DNA from: an uncultured Prevotella sp.
GTDB lineage: Bacteria > Bacteroidota > Bacteroidia > Bacteroidales > Bacteroidaceae
Assembly: GCA_900547005.1 (NCBI GenBank)
Contig: URER01000002.1
Location: 62,001 to 126,000 of the forward strand
DNA length: 64,000 bases
Reading direction: 5' to 3'
Position 1 is the stretch's first letter; the number at the start of each line of letters is the position of its first letter. The notes beneath the pieces were generated by a model that was not told the DNA's origin, did not search any database, and saw only the letters and a list, made by a program, of their open reading frames with translations. Shown piece by piece: positions 53,748 through 63,275 of this stretch. The position numbers and the translations under genes were made by a program.

Positions 53748-54740
53748 ATGAAGAAAACAGCAATTTTATTATTTTCAATTGTTGCAATATTGTTGCTAAC
53801 AAGTGCTCGTAAAGCTACTACAACAATTTTTATAATTGGTGATTCTACAGCAGCAAACAAAGATATATCTGGAGAAAAACAAGAAAGAGGGTGGGGAATG
53901 GTCTTGCAAGGTTTCTTCTCAGAGGACATTAGAATTGACAATCATGCTGTTAATGGCCGTTCTTCAAAAAGTTTTATTGCAGAAGGGAGATGGAAAAAAG
54001 TGTTGGAACGCATTAAACCGGGAGATTATGTATTCATCCAGTTTGGGCATAATGATGAGAAGCCACAGCCGGAGCGGCATACAGATCCCGGCTCAACTTA
54101 TGATGCTAACCTCAAACTTTTTATAAATCAGACTATTGAAAAGGGAGGAATACCGGTACTCTTTACTCCTGTGGTACGTCGGAACTTTTATCTTGTTCCT
54201 GATAAACAAGATGATGACGAGTTGTTGCGTAATACAACATATCTGGGAGAAAAGGTCAATAGCGACACTCTTGTAGACACTCACGGGGCTTATTTACAAT
54301 CTGTAAAGAATGTCGCGAATGAAACCGGCTGCCTATTTATAGATGCAAACAAGATTACTTATGAGATAGAACAAGGGCTTGGCGTAGAAGGTTCTCGCCG
54401 TTTGCATATGTGGTTCCGTCCTGGTGAACACCACAGCCTGCCAAAAGGAAGGCAAGATAATACACATTATAATGTATATGGGGCTCATGTCGTAGCATCT
54501 GCTATTGCCGATGCTGTATCAGAAACCATTCCTGCACTGAAAAAATATGTACGCCATTACGATTATATAGTGGCCGCAAATGGAACCGGTAATTATATGA
54601 CACCAGAGGATGCCATTACGGCCGCACCTGTTAATGCTAAAACCAAAATTCTTATTTTGAATGGAATATATGCCAAACCAACCATTCCACAAAATAAGAA
54701 AATAAAGTTTGATTTCTTTGATGGCGCAAAATTTGAATAA
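53748..54740 (+). CDS. Rhamnogalacturonan acetylesterase-type SGNH hydrolase with truncated pectinesterase end
   Basis: 330 residues with a signal peptide (LLFSIVAILLLTSARK). The SGNH domain carries FIIGDSTAANK (Ser block), NGRSSKSF, FIQFGHNDEKP and DNTHYNVYGAHVVASAIA (Asp/His block), typical of RGAE-like deacetylases of pectin. The last 55 residues (YDYIVAANGTGNYMTPEDAI, ILNGIYAKP) look like the start of a pectin methylesterase and stop after one or two strands. A full RGAE-pectinesterase fusion would be about 600 residues, so the gene is probably cut short. Confidence 0.82.
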   Translation: MKKTAILLFSIVAILLLTSARKATTTIFIIGDSTAANKDISGEKQERGWGMVLQGFFSEDIRIDNHAVNGRSSKSFIAEGRWKKVLERIKPGDYVFIQFGHNDEKPQPERHTDPGSTYDANLKLFINQTIEKGGIPVLFTPVVRRNFYLVPDKQDDDELLRNTTYLGEKVNSDTLVDTHGAYLQSVKNVANETGCLFIDANKITYEIEQGLGVEGSRRLHMWFRPGEHHSLPKGRQDNTHYNVYGAHVVASAIADAVSETIPALKKYVRHYDYIVAANGTGNYMTPEDAITAAPVNAKTKILILNGIYAKPTIPQNKKIKFDFFDGAKFE

Positions 54741-54776
54741 AAGGAAATTCAAATAATAGTACATAAAAATGTATTT

Positions 54777-54815
54777 ATATACAGCTTCGATTCTAAAGAA
54801 TATCGAAGCTGTATG
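54777..54815 (+). terminator. Hairpin after the truncated esterase
   Basis: ATACAGCTTCGAT pairs with ATCGAAGCTGTAT around a loop of about 10 nt. There is no strong T-run after it. The 165 bp from the stop to the glycogen synthase ATG also hold the -7 box below. Confidence 0.6.
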
Positions 54816-54888
54816 TGATTATAATCAATATTGAATAAATAAACACAAAAAATAAATCTATTAGTATCTGTATTTAAGTATTTTTTAG

Positions 54889-54896
54889 TATCTTTG
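54889..54896 (+). promoter_or_regulatory. Bacteroidetes -7 box for the glycogen operon
   Basis: TATCTTTG followed by CACC, 22 bp before the ATG at 54919. No TTTG at the ideal -33 spacing. Confidence 0.6.
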
Positions 54897-54918
54897 CACC
54901 GCATTTATAATGTTATAT

Positions 54919-56583
54919 ATGAAAAAAGGTAGAATGCTTCCAGATTATATTTTTGAATCAAGTTGGGAGGTTTGTAATAAGGTAGGTGGAATTTATACAG
55001 TTCTTTCAACGCGTGCAAAAACATTACAGGATAAGATGAAAGATAGGACAATCTTTATCGGACCTAACTGTTGGCATGACATTTCAAGTCCTTACTTTAT
55101 AGAAGAACCAACATTATTTGAAGATTGGAAAAATAAAGCAGATACAGAAGGGCTTAGTTTGAAAATAGGTAGATGGGATATTCCAGGAGAGCCTATTTCG
55201 ATACTTGTTGACTTTGAGCCTTTTTACAGAGAGAAGAACAACATTTACGGTAAGATGTGGGAACTATACGGAGTAGATAGTTTGCATTCTTATGGCGACT
55301 ACGATGAAGCGTCTATGTTCTCTTATGCTGCTGCAAAAGTCGTAGAAAGTTTTTATAACTACTATCTCGATGATTCCAAATCTGTAGTTTATCATGGAAA
55401 TGAATGGATGACAGGACTTGGACTTTTATACATTCATCACAAACTTCCACAGATAGCTACATTATTTACAACTCATGCTACAAGCATAGGCAGAAGTATC
55501 GCCGGAAATAATAAGCCATTATATGATTATCTTTTTGCATATAATGGAGACCAAATGGCCGGAGAACTTAATATGCAAAGCAAACATTCGATAGAAAAGC
55601 AGACTGCGAAATATGTTGATTGCTTTACTACTGTCAGCGAGATAACTGCAAATGAATGTAAAGAGTTGTTGGATAAGTCTGTTGACAAAGTCCTTCCTAA
55701 TGGATTTGAAAATAATTTCATACCTAAAGGTGCGACATTTACAAAGAAAAGGAAGGCAGCAAGAAAACGTCTGCTAAATGTTGCTAACGCATTGTTGGGC
55801 ACAGACTTAGGAGATGACACTTTGATTATCTCTACAAGTGGACGTTATGAGTTCCGTAATAAAGGAATTGATGTCTATATTGAGGCTATGAACCGCTTGA
55901 AACGCGACAAGAATCTGAACAAAAATATCATCGCTTTTATTGAAATACCGGGTTGGGTTGGTGAGCCTCGAAAAGATTTGACAGACCGCTTGGCTTCTAA
56001 TCAGACTTTCGACACACCTTTGGAGATTCCTATGGTTACTCATTGGCTTAACAATATGAGCCACGACAATGTACTTGATATGCTAAAATATCTTGATATG
56101 CACAATTTAAAAGATGATAAAGTGAAGATAATCTTCCTTCCTTGTTATCTTACCGGCAATGACGGCGTGATAAATATGTCATATTATGACCTTGTGCTTG
56201 GAAACGATTTGTGCATTTATCCTTCTTATTATGAGCCCTGGGGATATACTCCGCTTGAGGCAATCGCTTTCAAAGTACCTTGTATTACCACAGATCTCGC
56301 AGGCTTTGGCCTTTGGGCAAACAGTGAAAAAGGTGAATATAGCGAAATCGAAGACGGCGTAAAGGTGATACACAGAACCGATTACAACTATTCAGAAGTT
56401 GCAGATGTTATAAAAGATACGGTAAGCAAATTCTCGAATATGACCGATGTGCAAATAAAGAAATGTCGTGCCAATGCAGACAAACTTTCAAAGAAAGCGT
56501 TATGGCGCGAATTTATAGAATTCTATTATGACGCTTATGATATTGCTTTAACTAAAGCTAATGAAAGAAAAATAAAGAATTAA
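54919..56583 (+). CDS. Glycogen synthase, GT3-like (eukaryotic type)
   Basis: 554 residues from ATG at 54919 (an ATG at 54910 adds three). ESSWEVCNKVGGIYTVLSTR, then FIGPNCWHD, VYHGNEWMTGLGLLYIHHKL and TTHATSIGRSIAGN are features of the fungal/animal-type GT3 synthase, unlike the GT5 GlgA of most bacteria. The C-terminal half has SGRYEFRNKGIDVYIEAM and PSYYEPWGYTPLEAIAFKVP. It is followed after 20 bp by glycogen phosphorylase. Confidence 0.92.
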   Translation: MKKGRMLPDYIFESSWEVCNKVGGIYTVLSTRAKTLQDKMKDRTIFIGPNCWHDISSPYFIEEPTLFEDWKNKADTEGLSLKIGRWDIPGEPISILVDFEPFYREKNNIYGKMWELYGVDSLHSYGDYDEASMFSYAAAKVVESFYNYYLDDSKSVVYHGNEWMTGLGLLYIHHKLPQIATLFTTHATSIGRSIAGNNKPLYDYLFAYNGDQMAGELNMQSKHSIEKQTAKYVDCFTTVSEITANECKELLDKSVDKVLPNGFENNFIPKGATFTKKRKAARKRLLNVANALLGTDLGDDTLIISTSGRYEFRNKGIDVYIEAMNRLKRDKNLNKNIIAFIEIPGWVGEPRKDLTDRLASNQTFDTPLEIPMVTHWLNNMSHDNVLDMLKYLDMHNLKDDKVKIIFLPCYLTGNDGVINMSYYDLVLGNDLCIYPSYYEPWGYTPLEAIAFKVPCITTDLAGFGLWANSEKGEYSEIEDGVKVIHRTDYNYSEVADVIKDTVSKFSNMTDVQIKKCRANADKLSKKALWREFIEFYYDAYDIALTKANERKIKN

Positions 56584-56603
56584 TAACAACAAATAAAACA
56601 ATT

Positions 56604-59162
56604 ATGAAAATCAAATCTGACTATTCAAATGCCCCTCTTTGGAAAGAGATTACGGTAAAATCAAAGCTTCCAGAAGAATTGAAATGTCTCGATGAACTCG
56701 CACATAATATGTGGTGGGCTTGGAACTACGAAGCTCGCAACTTGTGGAAGAGTCTTGATGAAGAACTTTATGAGAAAGTTGGACACAATCCGGTGATGCT
56801 TCTTGACAGTCTCAGCTATGAGCGCAAGGAAGCTATCGTGAAGGATCGTGCCATTATGAAAGAAGTAAAAGATGTATATAAGCAGTTTCGCAAATATATG
56901 GATGTTAAGCCGGACTGCAAACGTCCGTCTGTAGCATACTTCTGTATGGAATATGGTCTAAATCAGACTTTGAAGATATATTCTGGTGGTCTTGGTATGC
57001 TTGCCGGAGACTACATTAAGGAGGCATCTGATTCTAATGTAGATATGTGCGCGGTAGGTTTCCTCTATCGTTATGGATATTTCAAACAGAGTCTTAGTAT
57101 GGCTGGTGAGCAGATTGCCAACTACGATGCTCAGAACTTCAACTCTCTACCTATCGTTCGCCAGTTGGACGAGAACGGAGAACCTTTGGTTGTTGACGTT
57201 CCATATATGAACTATCAGGTTCACGCTTACGTATGGTGCGTTAATGTAGGTCGTGTAAAGCTCTATCTGCTTGACACAGACAATGAAATGAACTCGGAAT
57301 ATGACAAGCCTATCACTCACTCTCTTTATGGTGGTGATTGGGAAAACCGCTTGAAGCAAGAGATTCTGCTCGGTATCGGTGGTATCCTCACATTGAAGAA
57401 ACTTGGTATTACAAAGCAGATATATCACTGCAACGAAGGTCATGCAGCGCTCTGCAATCTCCAGCGTCTTTGTGATTATATTGACGGAGGTTTGAACTTC
57501 AACCAAGCATTGGAACTTGTACGCGCATCTTCTTTGTACACTGTTCATACTCCGGTTCCTGCCGGCCACGACTATTTTGACGAGGCTCTCTTCGGAAAAT
57601 ACATGGGTGGTTATCCTGCAAAACTTGGAATCACATGGGATGAGTTCATCGGAATGGGACGTATCAATCCAGAGGACCACAGCGAGAGATTCTGTATGTC
57701 TACATTCGCTTGTAACACCTGCCAAGAGGTAAATGGTGTAAGTAAGCTCCACGGTTGGGTAAGCCAGAAGATGTTCTCTTCAATTTGGAAGGGATACTAT
57801 CCAGAAGAGAACCACGTAGGATATGTTACCAATGGTGTTCACTTCCCGACATGGACAGCTACAGAATGGCGCAAGGTTTATGACAAATACTTCGATAAGA
57901 AGTTTATGGGCGACCAAAGCAATGAAGATATATGGCATGCTATATACAATGTTCCAGATGAGGAAATTTGGGAAACACGTATGACTTTGAAGCAGAAGTT
58001 GATTACATACATCCGCGAGAAGTTCACGCAAACATGGTTGAAGAATCAGGGCGACCCTTCACGTGTGGTTTCTCTGCTTGAGCGTATCAATCCGAACGCA
58101 CTTATGATTGGTTTCTGCCGTCGTTTTGCAACATACAAGCGTGCTCATTTGCTGTTCACTGATTTGGACCGTCTTTCTAAGATTGTCAACGATCCTGAGC
58201 ATCCTGTATTGTTCTTCTTCTCAGGAAAGGCTCACCCGGCTGACGGCGCAGGACAAGGGCTGATCAAGAAGATATTCGAGATAAGCCAGCGTCCAGAATT
58301 CCTTGGCAAAATCATCTTCCTCGAAGACTATGATATGCAGCTTGCACGTCGTCTCGTTTCTGGCGTTGATATCTGGATGAACACTCCGACACGTCCTCTT
58401 GAGGCTTCCGGTACATCAGGTGAGAAGGCTGAGATGAATGGTGTTGTAAACCTTTCTGTCCTCGACGGATGGTGGGTTGAAGGTTATCGTAAGGGCGCAG
58501 GATGGGCTCTCCCACAGAAGCGTACATACCAGAATCAGGGCTATCAGGATCAGCTTGATGCTGCAACAATCTACTCACTCCTTGAGAACGAAATCATTCC
58601 ATTGTATTACAACAAGGACAACGGCAAGACATATAGCTCAGACTGGCTGAAAGTTGTGAAGAACTCTATCGCAACAATCGCTCCTCACTATACTATGAAG
58701 CGTCAGCTTGACGATTATTATGACAAGTTCTACACCAATCAGGCTACTCGTTTCGAGGCACTTTCTAAGAATGACAATGCTCTTGCTAAGGAGATTGCAA
58801 GTTGGAAAGAAACCGTTGCTGAGCGTTGGGATTCAATCAATGTCGTATCTAAGGACACTTCTGCCCTTATCGACAGCGAGACAGGTAACGCATATAAGTT
58901 GACTTACGTAATAGATGAGCAGGGACTCAATGATGCGGTAGGTCTTGAATTGGTATCAATCAAGAACGACGCAGAGGATGAGATTACTATCCATACTGTT
59001 CGTCCGTTTGAGATGGTAAAGAAGGAAGGAAACCTCTACACCTTCGAATGCAAGTTTGAGCCGGATCACGCAGGTACATATAAGGCTTGTGTACGTATGT
59101 ATCCTAAGTGCGACAAACTTCCTCATCGTCAGGACTTCAGCTACGTCAAGTGGTTAGACTAA
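56604..59162 (+). CDS. glgP: Alpha-glucan (glycogen) phosphorylase, GT35
   Basis: Phosphorolyses alpha-1,4-glucan to glucose 1-phosphate with PLP. 852 residues. The N-terminal DUF3417-type region has LDELAHNMWWAWNYEARNLW, then YFCMEYGLNQTLKIYSGGLG and IYHCNEGHAALCNLQRL. The PLP region has SGTSGEKAEMNGVVNLSVLD, DGWWVEGY and the preceding NTPTRPLEASGTSG. It shares the operon with glycogen synthase, so synthesis and breakdown genes are co-transcribed. Confidence 0.95.
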   Translation: MKIKSDYSNAPLWKEITVKSKLPEELKCLDELAHNMWWAWNYEARNLWKSLDEELYEKVGHNPVMLLDSLSYERKEAIVKDRAIMKEVKDVYKQFRKYMDVKPDCKRPSVAYFCMEYGLNQTLKIYSGGLGMLAGDYIKEASDSNVDMCAVGFLYRYGYFKQSLSMAGEQIANYDAQNFNSLPIVRQLDENGEPLVVDVPYMNYQVHAYVWCVNVGRVKLYLLDTDNEMNSEYDKPITHSLYGGDWENRLKQEILLGIGGILTLKKLGITKQIYHCNEGHAALCNLQRLCDYIDGGLNFNQALELVRASSLYTVHTPVPAGHDYFDEALFGKYMGGYPAKLGITWDEFIGMGRINPEDHSERFCMSTFACNTCQEVNGVSKLHGWVSQKMFSSIWKGYYPEENHVGYVTNGVHFPTWTATEWRKVYDKYFDKKFMGDQSNEDIWHAIYNVPDEEIWETRMTLKQKLITYIREKFTQTWLKNQGDPSRVVSLLERINPNALMIGFCRRFATYKRAHLLFTDLDRLSKIVNDPEHPVLFFFSGKAHPADGAGQGLIKKIFEISQRPEFLGKIIFLEDYDMQLARRLVSGVDIWMNTPTRPLEASGTSGEKAEMNGVVNLSVLDGWWVEGYRKGAGWALPQKRTYQNQGYQDQLDAATIYSLLENEIIPLYYNKDNGKTYSSDWLKVVKNSIATIAPHYTMKRQLDDYYDKFYTNQATRFEALSKNDNALAKEIASWKETVAERWDSINVVSKDTSALIDSETGNAYKLTYVIDEQGLNDAVGLELVSIKNDAEDEITIHTVRPFEMVKKEGNLYTFECKFEPDHAGTYKACVRMYPKCDKLPHRQDFSYVKWLD

Positions 59163-59168
59163 TATTAT

Positions 59169-59214
59169 TTTTTCTTTGTCGGAGTGATGGAAACTTCATT
59201 TCCAACAAAGAAAG
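59169..59214 (+). terminator. Hairpin directly after glgP
   Basis: TTTCTTTGTCGGA pairs with TCCAACAAAGAAA (one mismatch) around a loop of about 18 nt. Probably assists the stronger terminator at 59236. Confidence 0.55.
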
Positions 59215-59235
59215 ATTTTATATATAATAACTATT

Positions 59236-59282
59236 AAGAGTCATATCAATTCTCTATATAGAGTTTGATATGACTCTTTTTT
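59236..59282 (+). terminator. Terminator of the glycogen operon
   Basis: AGAGTCATATCAA pairs with TTGATATGACTCT, with CTCTATATAGAG inside the loop, then TTTTTT. Classic intrinsic terminator about 75 bp after the glgP stop. Confidence 0.9.
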
Positions 59283-59393
59283 ATGTCCATTTCTTTAGTT
59301 CAATATTACTTATTCTATCTTTTTCCTGCTTTATTTATAACTATTTCTTCTGAAACTTGCATATTTATAATCAAAATTATTGCTGTCTTGTAA
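59281..59393 (+). repeat. Interspersed element flanking carB, copy 1
   Basis: Shares with 63169-63275 the blocks TTCTTTAGTTCAATATTA, AACTATTTCTTCTGAAACT and AATCAAAAT in the same order and orientation. No intact ORF in this copy. Confidence 0.65.
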
Positions 59394-59495
59394 ACAATAA
59401 TCGCAATAATTTTATGTAGTTCATATCTCGTTGATTTTCAAATGAATAGCAATTTTGACATCAAGAAAGGTATAAACAAAGCAGTATTAGGTCCA

Positions 59496-59627
59496 AAATA
59501 CTCAAGTAATCAAGCCCAAATTACTCAAGTACTACACCCGAATTACTCGAGTACTACACCCGAATTACTCGAGTACTACACCCAGATTACTTGAGTACTG
59601 TCCCCAAATTACTTGACTGTTGCATTC
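59496..59627. repeat. Array of six 22-bp tandem repeats (type D)
   Basis: Units of exactly 22 bp start at 59496, 59518, 59540, 59562, 59584 and 59606. Consensus core AATTACTCGAGTACTACACC with palindromic TACTCGAGTA. Units 3 and 4 are identical; the outer units are more diverged. It lies between the glycogen operon and the 3' end of carB. Confidence 0.88.
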
Positions 59628-59680
59628 AAATAGATTAAATACTAAGGCCAAAATGCTCTTAACTACTATGAACAATACAA

Positions 59681-59790
59681 ATTAAGACTGGTACTTCTTG
59701 CGAAGTACCAGCCATTTTGGTTATCTCGTTTTTTGCATTTAGGCAATAATAACCATGAGTAAATGAAGTCTTCTTATCGGACAGCAATAA
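59681..59790 (-). repeat. 110-bp interspersed element, copy 2 (reverse)
   Basis: Reverse-strand copy of the element at 44052-44160, ending 6 bp from the carB stop. Its hairpin (CTGGTACTTC-GCAA-GAAGTACCAG) differs from copy 1 by compensatory changes. It may serve as the carB terminator. Confidence 0.75.
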
Positions 59791-59795
59791 TCTAT

Positions 59796-62700
59796 TTATG
59801 CATTGTATTCCTGCCAGCTTTTTATCTTTATATCCTGCTGCTTCATTGTGCAGAACGCTTCTATGAAAGCTTTCGCCAGTCTCACATTTGTCATCAGCGG
59901 GATATTGTGGTCTATGGCACCGCGCCGTATGCGGTAACCGTTTGTAAGTTCACGCCTTGTTCGGTTTTTGGGAACATTTATTATTAAATCGAATTTATGA
60001 TCGGCAATCATATCCATCACATTGTTTTCACAATTTTCGTCGGGCCATCCAACGGCTATTGCAGGCACGCCATTTTCGTTCAGGAATTTGGCAGTTCCTG
60101 CCGTGGCATAGACTTCAAAGCCTTTCTTTATCAACTGATGGGCTGGTTCCAGTAGTGACACTTTGTCTTTCGCGCCTCCTGAAGACATGAGGATGTGCTT
60201 TTCCGGGATACGGTATCCTGTTGCGATGAGGGCATTGAGAAGCGCCTCGTTCATATCGTCACCGAGACATCCCACCTCACCAGTGGAAGACATATCAACG
60301 CCAAGTACCGGGTCGGCATTCTGTAGACGGGCAAATGAGAATTGTGATGCCTTCACACCAATCCTGTCTATGTCGAACTCACTCTTGTCCGGTTTGGTGT
60401 ATGGAGCGTCGAGCATAATCTTTGTTGCCGTCTCAATGAAGTTACGTTTCAAGATTTTGCTCACGAACGGGAACGAACGAGAAGCACGCAAGTTACATTC
60501 TATAACCTTTATCTCGCGGTTCTTAGCAAGGAACTGTATGTTGAATGGGCCACTTATATTTAACTCTTCCGCTATCTTACAGGCTGTTTTCTTTATCTGT
60601 CTTATGGTAGAGAAGTATATATTCTGCGCGGGGAATACCATTGTAGCGTCTCCAGAGTGTACACCGGCATATTCGATATGCTCGGAGATGGCATATTCCA
60701 CGATTTGTCCCTTATCAGCCACTGCATCGAACTCAATCTCTTTTGTCTCCTGCATAAACTGCGATACTACGACCGGATACTCCTTGCTTACTTCCGTTGC
60801 CATTTTCAGGAAGCGTTCCAGTTCCTCCAAACTGTAGCATACGTTCATTGCCGCCCCCGATAATACGTATGACGGACGAACCAAAACAGGAAATCCTACT
60901 TTATCTACAAACTCCTTGATATCGTCGAATGAGGTTAGTGCGCGCCATGCCGGCTGGTCTATTCCCAATTTGTCGAGCATTGCCGAGAACTTGTCACGGT
61001 TTTCCGCACGGTCGATATCAATAGGCGATGTACCGAGCACAGGTATGCCACGGCGGTGAAGTTTCATTGCCAGATTGTTTGGAATCTGACCGCCAACACT
61101 CACGATGACACCTTTCGGCATCTCAAGGTCTATTACGTCAAGTACACGCTCAAGTGACAACTCGTCGAAATATAGCCTATCACACATATCATAATCGGTA
61201 GATACTGTTTCTGGATTATAGTTTATCATGATAGACTTATATCCGAGTTTACGTGCTGTATTTATGGCATTCACCGAACACCAGTCGAACTCTACAGACG
61301 AACCGATACGATAGGCACCCGAGCCGAGAACAACAACCGATTTCTCGTTTTTGTAGTAGTCTATGTCATGCCCATCTGCACCATAAGTGAAATAAAGATA
61401 GTTTGTCAGTTCCGGATGTTCGCCTGCCACGGTGTTGATGCGCTTCACTGCCGGCAGAATACCTTTTTGTATACGATGTTTGCGCACCTCGAGGTTCTCC
61501 TTCTCCATATTTCCCGATGTAGGTTTGAGTACAAAGCGTGCTATCTGAAAATCGGAGAATCCGGCAGCTTTTACCTCTTTGAGCAATTCTGTAGGTATTT
61601 CATCCAATGTATTGTATAGCTGCAACTTATGCTTTAAGTCTACAATGTTTTTCAGCCTTTGCAGGAACCACGTGTCAATTTTTGTAAGTTCTTCTATACG
61701 CTCTATGCTATAGCCATCTTCAAAGGCCTGTGCGATGGCGAAGATACGCAAGTCTGTGGGGTTCGCCAATTCTTCGTCAAGATTGTCGAAGCGTGTGTGG
61801 TCGTTTCCAACGAATCCGTGCATACCCTGCCCAATCATTCGTAAGCCTTTCTGAATCATCTCCTCGAACGACCGTCCGATGGACATTATCTCGCCGACCG
61901 ACTTCATCGATGAACCGATAAGACGACTCACGCCAGCAAACTTCGTGAGATCCCAGCGTGGAATCTTGCATATCATATAGTCAAGTTGCGGCGCGGTATA
62001 AGCTGAATTTGGCGTTCCCATTTCTCCGATTTGGTCGAGAGTGTAGCCGAGGGCTATCTTGGCAGCTACAAATGCCAACGGATAGCCGGTTGCTTTAGAT
62101 GCTAATGCCGATGAACGGCTCAGACGCGCATTGACTTCAATTATTCGATAGTCGTTTGTTTTCGCGTTGAAGGCAAACTGGATGTTGCATTCTCCTACGA
62201 TGCCGAGATGACGTACACAGCGGATGGAAATTTCCTGAAGCATTTTTACCTGCTCATCCGTAAGCGAACATGTAGGAGCTACGACTATCGACTCACCTGT
62301 ATGTATTCCGAGCGGATCGAAGTTTTCCATAGATGCCACCGTGAAGCAATGGTCATTAGCGTCACGGATAACTTCGAACTCAATCTCTTTCCAGCCCTTG
62401 AGTGACTCTTCCACGAGCACCTGCGGAGCGAAAGTGAATGCGCTGCCCGCCAGTTCAGTGAACACCTCCTCATCTTTGCAGATACCCGAGCCGAGTCCGC
62501 CGAGCGCGTATGCCGAGCGAATCATCACCGGGTAGCCTATCTCGCGAGCCGCTGCGAGAGCGTCTTCCATATTCTCTACCGCCTCGCTTATCGGGGTTTT
62601 AAGTTCAATCTCGTTGAGTTTCTTCACGAACAGGTCTCTGTCTTCGGTATACATTATGGCATCGACAGATGTTCCCAAAACCTCAACGCCATATTCCTTG

Positions 62701-63017
62701 AGCACACCGGTGGTGTAAAGTTCTGTTCCACAGTTGAGCGCTGTCTGTCCTCCGAAAGCAAGGAGTATGCCGTCGGGATGTTCTTTCTTTATAATCTCTG
62801 TGACAAAATAGGGCGTCACGGGTTGGAAATAGACCTTGTCTGCGATACCTTCCGATGTCTGTATCGTGGCGATATTAGGATTGACAAGCACAGACGAGAT
62901 TCCTTCTTCGCGCAATGCTTTCAAAGCCTGCGAACCTGAATAGTCGAATTCGCCAGCCTGTCCGATTTTCAAGGCACCTGAGCCAAGCACAAGTACTTTT
63001 TCTAATTTTTTCTTCAT
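59796..63017 (-). CDS. carB: Carbamoyl phosphate synthetase large subunit
   Basis: Makes carbamoyl phosphate for pyrimidines and arginine together with the glutaminase CarA. 1,073 residues with two homologous ATP-grasp halves: LVLGSGALKIGQAGEFDYSG and VVLGSGAYRIGSSVEFDWCS open them, EVNARLSRSSALASKATGYP and ECNLRASRSFPFVSK give the metal sites, and the C-terminal MGS-like regulatory domain has VYATAGTAKFLNENGVPAI. carA is not adjacent in this window; the gene is divergent from the DnaJ gene. Confidence 0.97.
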   Translation of the reverse strand: MKKKLEKVLVLGSGALKIGQAGEFDYSGSQALKALREEGISSVLVNPNIATIQTSEGIADKVYFQPVTPYFVTEIIKKEHPDGILLAFGGQTALNCGTELYTTGVLKEYGVEVLGTSVDAIMYTEDRDLFVKKLNEIELKTPISEAVENMEDALAAAREIGYPVMIRSAYALGGLGSGICKDEEVFTELAGSAFTFAPQVLVEESLKGWKEIEFEVIRDANDHCFTVASMENFDPLGIHTGESIVVAPTCSLTDEQVKMLQEISIRCVRHLGIVGECNIQFAFNAKTNDYRIIEVNARLSRSSALASKATGYPLAFVAAKIALGYTLDQIGEMGTPNSAYTAPQLDYMICKIPRWDLTKFAGVSRLIGSSMKSVGEIMSIGRSFEEMIQKGLRMIGQGMHGFVGNDHTRFDNLDEELANPTDLRIFAIAQAFEDGYSIERIEELTKIDTWFLQRLKNIVDLKHKLQLYNTLDEIPTELLKEVKAAGFSDFQIARFVLKPTSGNMEKENLEVRKHRIQKGILPAVKRINTVAGEHPELTNYLYFTYGADGHDIDYYKNEKSVVVLGSGAYRIGSSVEFDWCSVNAINTARKLGYKSIMINYNPETVSTDYDMCDRLYFDELSLERVLDVIDLEMPKGVIVSVGGQIPNNLAMKLHRRGIPVLGTSPIDIDRAENRDKFSAMLDKLGIDQPAWRALTSFDDIKEFVDKVGFPVLVRPSYVLSGAAMNVCYSLEELERFLKMATEVSKEYPVVVSQFMQETKEIEFDAVADKGQIVEYAISEHIEYAGVHSGDATMVFPAQNIYFSTIRQIKKTACKIAEELNISGPFNIQFLAKNREIKVIECNLRASRSFPFVSKILKRNFIETATKIMLDAPYTKPDKSEFDIDRIGVKASQFSFARLQNADPVLGVDMSSTGEVGCLGDDMNEALLNALIATGYRIPEKHILMSSGGAKDKVSLLEPAHQLIKKGFEVYATAGTAKFLNENGVPAIAVGWPDENCENNVMDMIADHKFDLIINVPKNRTRRELTNGYRIRRGAIDHNIPLMTNVRLAKAFIEAFCTMKQQDIKIKSWQEYNA

Positions 63018-63059
63018 ATCTTTTATGTTTCAATAATTTATTCGGGGCTTTTTGTGGTG

Positions 63060-63067
63060 CAAAGATA
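63060..63067 (-). promoter_or_regulatory. Bacteroidetes -7 box for carB
   Basis: Reverse strand TATCTTTG followed by CACC, about 42 bp before the carB ATG. No clear -33 TTTG. Confidence 0.6.
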
Positions 63068-63168
63068 CATCTTTTATTTTTCTTTCTTTCATAAAAATAA
63101 CCTTTTTACCTATTTAATATGGTGATATGCCCCACAGATGTCTTGACAGCTTCTGCATAGTAACTATT

Positions 63169-63275
63169 TTATGTTTATTCTTTGGTTCAATATTATTTTT
63201 TCCTACTGTCATTATCTTTACAACTATATATTCTGAAACTCGTGTATTTTCAATCAAAATCTTCTTTGTTTGAAA
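63169..63275 (+). repeat. Interspersed element flanking carB, copy 2
   Basis: Partner of 59281-59393, same orientation: TTCTTTGGTTCAATATTA, AACTATATATTCTGAAACT, AATCAAAAT. The reverse strand is open for 62 codons here (63114-63302), but the frame is broken in copy 1. The rest of the 365-bp carB-dnaJ gap is AT-rich without other signals. Confidence 0.65.

Noticed and set aside
59496..59627. CRISPR array
   Set aside because: Repeats are directly joined with no unique spacers and there are no cas genes; the same holds for the arrays at 24.4 and 43.9 kb.
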